Part shown: piece after piece, positions 27,336-32,895 of the stretch
How positions within the stretch are numbered: the stretch's first letter is position 1
Layout: every line of letters starts with the position of its first letter
Assembly: GCA_003427395.1 (NCBI GenBank)
Contig: BFEA01000010.1
Span: 3,113,272-3,146,166 of the forward strand
Direction: 5' to 3'
Length of the DNA stretch: 32,895 nucleotides
Origin: Chara braunii
Taxonomy: Eukaryota; Streptophyta; Charophyceae; Charales; Characeae
Notes under the pieces: model-generated
What the model was told of the DNA's origin: nothing
The model's input: the letters and a program-made list of their open reading frames with translations, nothing else
Databases searched by the model: none
Position numbers and translations under genes: made by a program

Positions 27336-28273
27336 GGTTAACGACCTCCTGAAATTTCAGAATGAAAGATCCTGAAGTTTGTTAGGAGAGGTCTGAAATC
27401 ACTGGAATAACCTGAAGACACTTCATGCCATTTCAGGAGTTACAGGTGGTTTGGGAGTCATATTTTATGTTTTTTTTTTTTTTTTTGCCTGTTTTTGTTT
27501 TGATTCAACGTTGTTGTGGGTCACTTCAAGTCATTTCAGGAGTTTCAGGTGGGCAGGCCTAAAACCTCTGAGAAAACCTGAAGTGGATGAAGCTTCTGAA
27601 AGCGGTTTCAGGTCCCCCCATCCAAATGGTTGGATTGATGCATCTCAAATCGTTTTCAGATTTTCAGCAACTTCATATTATTTCAGAAGGTTCAGATAGG
27701 GAGACCTGAAACCTCTGACATGATCTGAAGTGGTTGAAGTTTCTAAAAGTGGTTTCAGGTCTCCCCATCCAAATGGTTGGATGGGGGAATCCGAAACCGC
27801 TTTCAAATTTTCAGCCACTTCGGATTATTTCAGGAGTTTCAGATGGAGAGACCTGAAACCTCTGAAATGATATGAAGTAACTGAAGCTTCTGAAAGAGGT
27901 TTCAGGTCCCTCCATCCAAATGGCTGGATGGGAACCTCTAAAACCGCTTTCAGATTTTCAGCCACTTCAGATATTTTCAGGAGTTTCAGGTGGGGAGACC
28001 TTAAACCTCTGAAATGATATGAAGCGGCTGAAGCTTTATGAAAGAGGTTTCAGGTCCCCCCATCCAAATGCTTGGATGGGGCCACCAGAAACCACTTTCA
28101 AAAGCTTCAACCACTTCAAGTCATTACAACAGTTTCAGTTGGGAATCTGAAACCTCTAAAATGACCTGAAGTGGTTGAAGATTCTGAAAGTAGTTTCAGG
28201 TTTTTCCATCCAAGTACCTCACACTTGTCTAAAGCAGCTGAAAATAACCTGAAAATAGAGACATATGTTAACC
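27336..28273 (+). mobile_element. TIR element A with 147-bp palindromic tandem units
   Basis: Starts GGTTAACGACCTCCTGAAAT and ends (inverted) GGTTAACATATGTCTC. It shares its head, including GAAATTTCAGAATGAAAGAT and a T16 tract (about 27472), with element B at 29685. Inside, the landmark ATCCAAATGGTTGGAT recurs at 27620, 27767, 27914, 28062 and 28208, a period of 147, 147, 148 and 146. Each unit is a large palindrome: CCTGAAACC-GCTTTCAG-like arms pair with CTGAAAG-GGTTTCAGG arms, and the landmark itself is a small hairpin in the loop. There is no open frame of note (27451-27699 is repeat translation). No clear target duplication was found for this copy. Confidence 0.8.
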
Positions 28274-28920
28274 TTCTCTCCCTATGTGGCTACACCCCTT
28301 TAAGTCCTTACTCCTTTGGCAAGATGCAAACCCTCTGTTCAGGTTACGTCGATCAACATCCGACACTAGGGGTTGCGCCCTAGGGATGCTAAACTTTACC
28401 GTTAGCTTGGTATTCTCATAAATGCCCTAAGATTAGCACAACTGGTTGGACGAAGTGTCGCAACAATACAAGTTTACTGCGGGACTTCATAAAGGTTTGT
28501 CACATAAAAGGTATTTACCAGTCCTCTGTGGGACAACACAGAGAAACACGGCAACCTCTCCACATTCACAAAAACAGAATCACCGCCAGATTCACAAGGT
28601 CGTGACCTCCCTACTTGATCAGAGCAAGAAAGTCACGCCTCAGTGACATCTCCCAAATAAATCACTCTTGCGACCTCCAAAATTTCACCAATGGCCAAAC
28701 ACAAACTTAGTCTTTCTCGTCAGTCTTTATAATTGAAAAATCAGTTTTTCATGTCATTAAATTTATCAACCACCTTTCATATGAAGGAGTTCTCACTCAA
28801 TAGGTTCTCCAGTCATCCCTTTTTTTTTAGGATGAACTCTCATGCGGCATTTCATAAAACGTCTTCCCTCTCTGAAGCTGAATCTTCAAATAAATAAAAG
28901 ACTACCTTCCCTCGCGAAGG
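28274..28920. other. Spacer between elements, no gene
   Basis: Includes CTAGGG/CCCTAG around GTTGCG near 28368-28385. Otherwise AT-rich unique sequence. The plus frame at 28446-28646 has no recognisable motif. Confidence 0.4.
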
Positions 28921-29000
28921 TGGCTCAACCATAAAACAACTCAAACTGAGAGACCAACTTATGGGTCCTTATCGGCATGGTGAAGAGTTCGAGTCTCAAA
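28921..29000 (+). ncRNA. Possible tRNA-derived SINE head
   Basis: Box-A-like TGGCTCAACCAT at 28921 and a good box B GTTCGAGTC at 28987, 66 bases apart, a spacing suited to a Ser/Leu-type tRNA with a long variable arm. AGAG/CTC pairs around the T loop. No acceptor stem or T-run terminator is convincing. Confidence 0.3.
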
Positions 29001-29684
29001 GACTCGTAAATCCCTTAGGATTCTCACACTCTTTCACAAAAAGAGACAGCGCTCCCTCTCCTTATACCCGGCCCTACCATACACTCATAGGCAGATTGCA
29101 CGAGTATACCGAAGAATAGACAATTCACATTCATTCACATTCATTCACATTTTCAAAATACATAACACACAAGATGCCTCTCATACACCTCTCACACAAA
29201 ACCACCATACATCAGGATAAAATCACACATGTGAGAGTGATTGTGATCGTCATATACAAGGGAATAGTCTCTGATAAATCTCAACTCAAAGTCAACTCAG
29301 AGATGAAATATCTCATCCAAACACTAAAGTAATAATCCAGATCCGCAACTCACTCAAACCAAACAAAATCCTCCTAAATATGATAAAAGACTGACCGTAA
29401 AATAAAAAATATCTTGAAACAAAAACCAAATCCCCCTTTCAATGAATCAAAGAAAAAGTATCCGCAACATATACATCGGATCTCCCTAAATCCTAACCCT
29501 CATGTCACTAATAAGAGCCTCAATAGCAACAATACACTGTATTCCCCTATATGTACAACGAATAGCGTAGGTACCCAAGCTTCTATCAGGACGAACAAAA
29601 ACAAATATGAAACTAGCATCTGACCCAGAATGCACACTCCACTCAATCTCGCTATGTCATAGTGGCTATCGATACATCACTCGC
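29001..29684. other. AT/CA-rich spacer, no gene
   Basis: Contains a CATTCA-type short tandem (CACATTCATTCACATTCATT near 29127) and AAAGTCAACTCAGAG motifs similar to 21540-21600. It may be untranslated retroelement sequence adjoining the gag gene. No pol domain is seen. Confidence 0.45.
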
Positions 29685-30669
29685 GGTTAACGACCACTTG
29701 AAATTTCGGAATGAAAGATTATGAAAAGTGGTCTGAAACCGCTGAAATGGTATGAAGGCACTTCAAGTCATTTCAAAAGTTTCAGATGGTTTGTAGGACA
29801 AATTTCATGTTTTTTTTTTTTTTTTTCTGCCTGTTTTTTCAGCCACTTCAGATCATTTCAGGAATTTCAGATGGGGACCTGAAACCACTGAAGTGGCTAA
29901 AACTTATGAATGGGGTTTCAGGTACCCGCATCCAAATGGTTGGATAAGGATATCTGAAACCCCTTTCAGAAGCTTCAACCACTTCAGGTCATTTCATGAA
30001 TTTCAGGTGGGGACATGAAACCGCTGAAGTGGTTGAAGCTTCTGAAAGGGGTTTCATGTACCCCCATCCAAATGGTTGGATGAAAATACTTGAAACCCCT
30101 TTCAGAAGTTTCAGCCACTTCAGGTCATTTCAGAAATTTAGGTGGGGAACTGAAACCGCTGAAGTGGCTAAAACTTTTGAAAGGGGTTTCCGGTAACCCC
30201 ATCCAACCATTTGGATGGGGGGTACCTGCAATTCCTTTCAAAAGCTTCAACCACTTCAAGTCATTTCAGGAATTCAGGTGGGGACCTGAAACCGCTAAAG
30301 TGGCTGAAGCTTCTGAAAGGGGTTTCAGGTACCCCAATGGGCCCAATCCAAATGGTTGGATGTAGTTACCTGAAACCCCTTCAGAAGCTTCAGCCACTTC
30401 ATGTCATTTCAGGAATTTCAGGTGGGGACCTGAAACTGCTGAAGTGGCTGAGGCTTCTGAAAGGGGTTTCAGGTACCCCCATCCCTCCATTTGCAATGGA
30501 TCTGTAGGCAATCTGAAAGTGGTGTATCAACCTGAAGTGGCTAAACTGCGTGAAGGCGGTTTCGGACAACCCCATGTATAGATCCACACATAATCTGAAA
30601 GTGGTGTAGTAACCTAAAGTGGTCAAACTGCCTGGAAAGGAGACCTGAAAATATATTCACCCGTTAACC
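29685..30669 (+). mobile_element. TIR element B with ~135-bp palindromic tandem units
   Basis: Termini GGTTAACGACC and (inverted) GGTTAACGGGTG. Flanks ATCACTCGC (29676-29684) and ATCTCTCGG (30670-30678) agree at 7 of 9 positions, suggesting a decayed 9-bp target duplication of the Mutator type. The head is shared with element A. The landmark ATCCAAATGGTTGGAT lies at 29940, 30066 and 30346, a degraded form at 30481, and an inverted form ATCCAACCATTTGGAT at 30201; spacing is 126-145. Units consist of arms CTGAAACCCCTTTCAGAAGC / GCTTCTGAAAGGGGTTTCAG. No transposase is encoded. It sits just downstream of the gag remnant. Confidence 0.8.
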
Positions 30670-30706
30670 ATCTCTCGGATACATAGGCGAACCAGTCCCT
30701 ACTCAC

Positions 30707-32828
30707 TCATCTCCTCCTGGTTCTGCCTGTATAACTGAGCTGACCCCCATCGGCAGTCCGCTCCACCACTCCACCCTGTTTGTCAAACAACTTCTCACCA
30801 CTTTCAGTAACCTTCCTTGCTGCCTTGTCCTTCAGAAACTTGGGACACTTCAATGCCCTATGCTCCCCATCCTTGCAGAAAAAGCAGGATAAGTCTCTCG
30901 ATTTTCGGTCCCTCTTCTTCTTCTTTTGAGATATCGACGATGAGGGTGCCTCACTAGCCTCCCTGGCCACCTCATGGTATTGGGGCATACTCATAGGCTC
31001 CTCAGGTCTCGTCTCCAACTCCTGAGTACTTGGGTTGTACTCGTATTCCAACTCCCTCATGCCTGTACTTAGGTATATCTAACCTTTGTGGCCTGCCCTC
31101 GATGACATCCTCCATCGCAACCACCGTCTCTCCCTCATGAGGCTCCTCCACCCTCTGCTCTGACGAAAACAGGCTTGCCTCTTCCTGCATGGTGCCGACT
31201 GCCTCAAGGAGTACATTCATGGACCCCTCGTCAGATCCAAGTGTAGGCTCGCGGACAGCTGTCCGCGGCCTATCCCCTGGTTGTACTGGCACAGACTCTG
31301 CCGCTAGCCCAGAAGAAGCTATAGGTTGGGTGGCAAGATCTGTAGGTGTCTGAAACTCAAAGGCCTCCTTTTCTGCCTCCCTCTTCGCCTTTGCCTCCTC
31401 TGGCTCCAGGATGATGACCCTTCCAATGGATGGCTCATGCGATGGACCTGTTATAGATGGTTGCCCAAATAAACCCTGCATTGCCTCACTGGATGTCATA
31501 GTGTCTACTTTCAGTCCAGTCCCCCACTCTGGTAGACGCTTTCCTCTCCATCTTGGTCGCCATATCCTGAGGCTGCTGCCCCAAGTCCTGGATAATGACA
31601 GATTGACTAGCCACTAATGCCCTGAGCTTTCGGGCCTCCGCCTCAAGTGCCTCCAAACACACTCCATAACTCACTTCCTTCATTTTTTTTCCGGCCAGAT
31701 CATCTTCCAACTTCAGATACCTATTGAAAAAAGTCTTAGCCAGGAAGTGGATCTTACGGTCCAGACACTCATCAGCCGTCCTCGATGTCCCGAGTCCTGC
31801 TCTCTCTGGAGCCGCCAACCCCTCGCCATACTGGCCCCAAGCCTCATCCCACATTTCCTTGACCCCACATGGTCTTAGGGGGCGCGCCAGGTGGCTGATC
31901 TGGGAGTGCTCCTGTCGCCTCTAGTCTCTGCCTCTCTTCCCAAATCTCCTCCACGTGTTTCCCGACCCTGACCCGTCTTTCTTCGGCTGTCTCTCCTGTC
32001 GGCGCTCTCCCTCTGGTGCGATGGTCCCCTCTCTCTAGAATCTCGGCCTGGTGCAGCTCCCGTGGTTGCTCCATAGGCACTGGCCTTTCGATATCATGGT
32101 GCTTCTGGGCATGCGCAACCAGATACCTATCGATCGTAGAAAGAGCCTCTCTCCTCCAGCCAGTCCTCTCTCGCTCTGAGTCGCTCCATCTCTATCCTCG
32201 CCCCTCGCGAAAGAGTCGTATCTGGGGGAGGTAGTGGAATCTCTCCCTTTTGAAGCTCCTCCCCTACTCCCTTAGCGACATCTGACACTACCTCAGATCC
32301 GGTTTCCGGAACAGACATCTGAGGCGGAGTATTTTCTCCCACCTCAATCACTTCCTCCATCACTCTTTCACTCCAAGCACCTCGTTCCTCCTCTTGCCCT
32401 GGCTCAGGGACCTCCTCTCGTGTCATACCTCCAACCGACTCATTGCGCCTCTCGTCAGCCTGAGGCACCCTCCATCGTGATATGTCCAGGTGCGCCTCCA
32501 ACTCCTACAATGGCCCTCCGGATGGTGGCACCTCCTCCCGCGCGTGCTGCGGGGATCCTCTCAATCCCTCTCCAGTAAACCGCTGAAAAACCACCGCGCC
32601 AAGTCCGCACTCAAGATATGTTTTTCGCCCCTCAGCCTCAGGTACTGACTCCTCTTCCTGCCTGGCGAGTGCCTTCCGTCCTCCTCGAGATGGCACGGCC
32701 TTTTTGGGCTTAGGGTCCCTCTGCCTATGTATCCCCCCGGCGGCGGACCGGCACGGCCAAGTCCGCGGCCGCGGCCAGTCCGTGAAGCCCGCGGACGTGT
32801 TCGCGCGGACGCGCGGATTCGCGGACAC
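30707..32828 (-). pseudogene. Degenerate LTR-retrotransposon gag
   Basis: Six overlapping or adjacent minus-strand frames read in order: 32828-32505, 32504-32127, 32080-31844, 31854-31486, 31499-31002 and 31060-30707. The first two are in one frame split by a TAG at about 32505, and the others are separated by single-base frame changes near 32125, 31850, 31495 and 31050. Content is Glu/Arg/Pro-rich with a helical segment (FLAKTFFNRYLKLEDDL). Near the end is a zinc knuckle C-x2-C-x4-H-x4-C at 30886-30845 (CFFCKDGEHRALKC), preceded by a basic KKKKRDRK patch. This is Gag nucleocapsid architecture. No protease, reverse transcriptase or integrase follows below 30707, where element B begins. It is non-functional as read, although some breaks could be sequencing indels. 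Confidence 0.75.
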
Positions 32829-32895
32829 GTGGCGGCCGCAAGGGAGGGGGTTTCACAAATCTGGCGGCGCCACGCGGCGGCGCATCCCCTGCCCC
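32829..32895. other. GC-rich flank upstream of gag remnant
   Basis: CGCGGA / GGCGGC-rich sequence at the window edge. It may be the 5' leader of the retroelement. Nothing definable. Confidence 0.4.

Noticed and set aside
27620-28208. 147-bp period as proof of nucleosome-phased origin
   Set aside because: The sister element has ~135-bp units, so the match to 147 may be coincidence; kept only as a question.
27600-30500. Plain satellite DNA
   Set aside because: Two separate blocks share unique heads and inverted termini, so they are elements containing arrays, not one satellite block.

Overview
The window looks like repeat-dense nuclear DNA from a streptophyte, and a charophyte alga such as Chara is my best guess. 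The reasons are plant-type (TTTAGGG)n telomere motifs at interstitial sites, a U6 snRNA fragment that matches the land-plant U6 3' half, exons with GT-AG borders separated by long introns, abundant CT/GA/poly-A microsatellites, and a degenerate gag gene whose segments resemble those I associate with Chara retroelements. The species call is inference. No bacterial or viral operon structure is present, and three single N bases sit beside or near homopolymers.

Layout. 1-2072: microsatellites and the last two exons (minus strand) of a KDZ (Kyakuja-Dileera-Zisupton) transposase-like gene. 2073-6800: dispersed and degenerate repeats, a possible exon at 3216-3439, and a run of perfect stem-loops (5526-5913). 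6825-7060: a U6 3' fragment, then a tRNA-like palindrome. 7705-9922: three phase-compatible minus-strand exons of an unrecognised gene, interrupted by elements with GC-rich walls and AT-rich cores. 10270-11320: a G-poor tract and a short reading frame. 12110-13574: another copy of the GC/AT element, then a ~300-bp tandem repeat carrying an interstitial telomere patch and ended by 41 T. 15414-20224 (plus strand): exons of a PrimPol-like primase-polymerase gene. Its large intron holds a ~0.6-kb-arm inverted repeat, a 201-bp element with an 8-bp target duplication lies in or at the edge of one exon, and another element lies in a later intron. 20430-25800: retroelement-like DNA with two arrays of hairpins whose loops are conserved while their stems covary. 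25890-26001: a full-length divergent U6. 27336-28273 and 29685-30669: two related terminal-inverted-repeat elements built from 135-147-bp palindromic tandem units. 30707-32828: a broken retrotransposon gag gene (minus strand), with no pol following it.

Host genes and mobile DNA are heavily interleaved. The PrimPol locus keeps the spacing of its zinc module, but the histidine ligand reads as arginine and an element interrupts the coding region, so it is probably a decayed copy. The most unusual signal is how often DNA here is arranged as inverted-repeat units in which stem sequences change in pairs while loops stay fixed.
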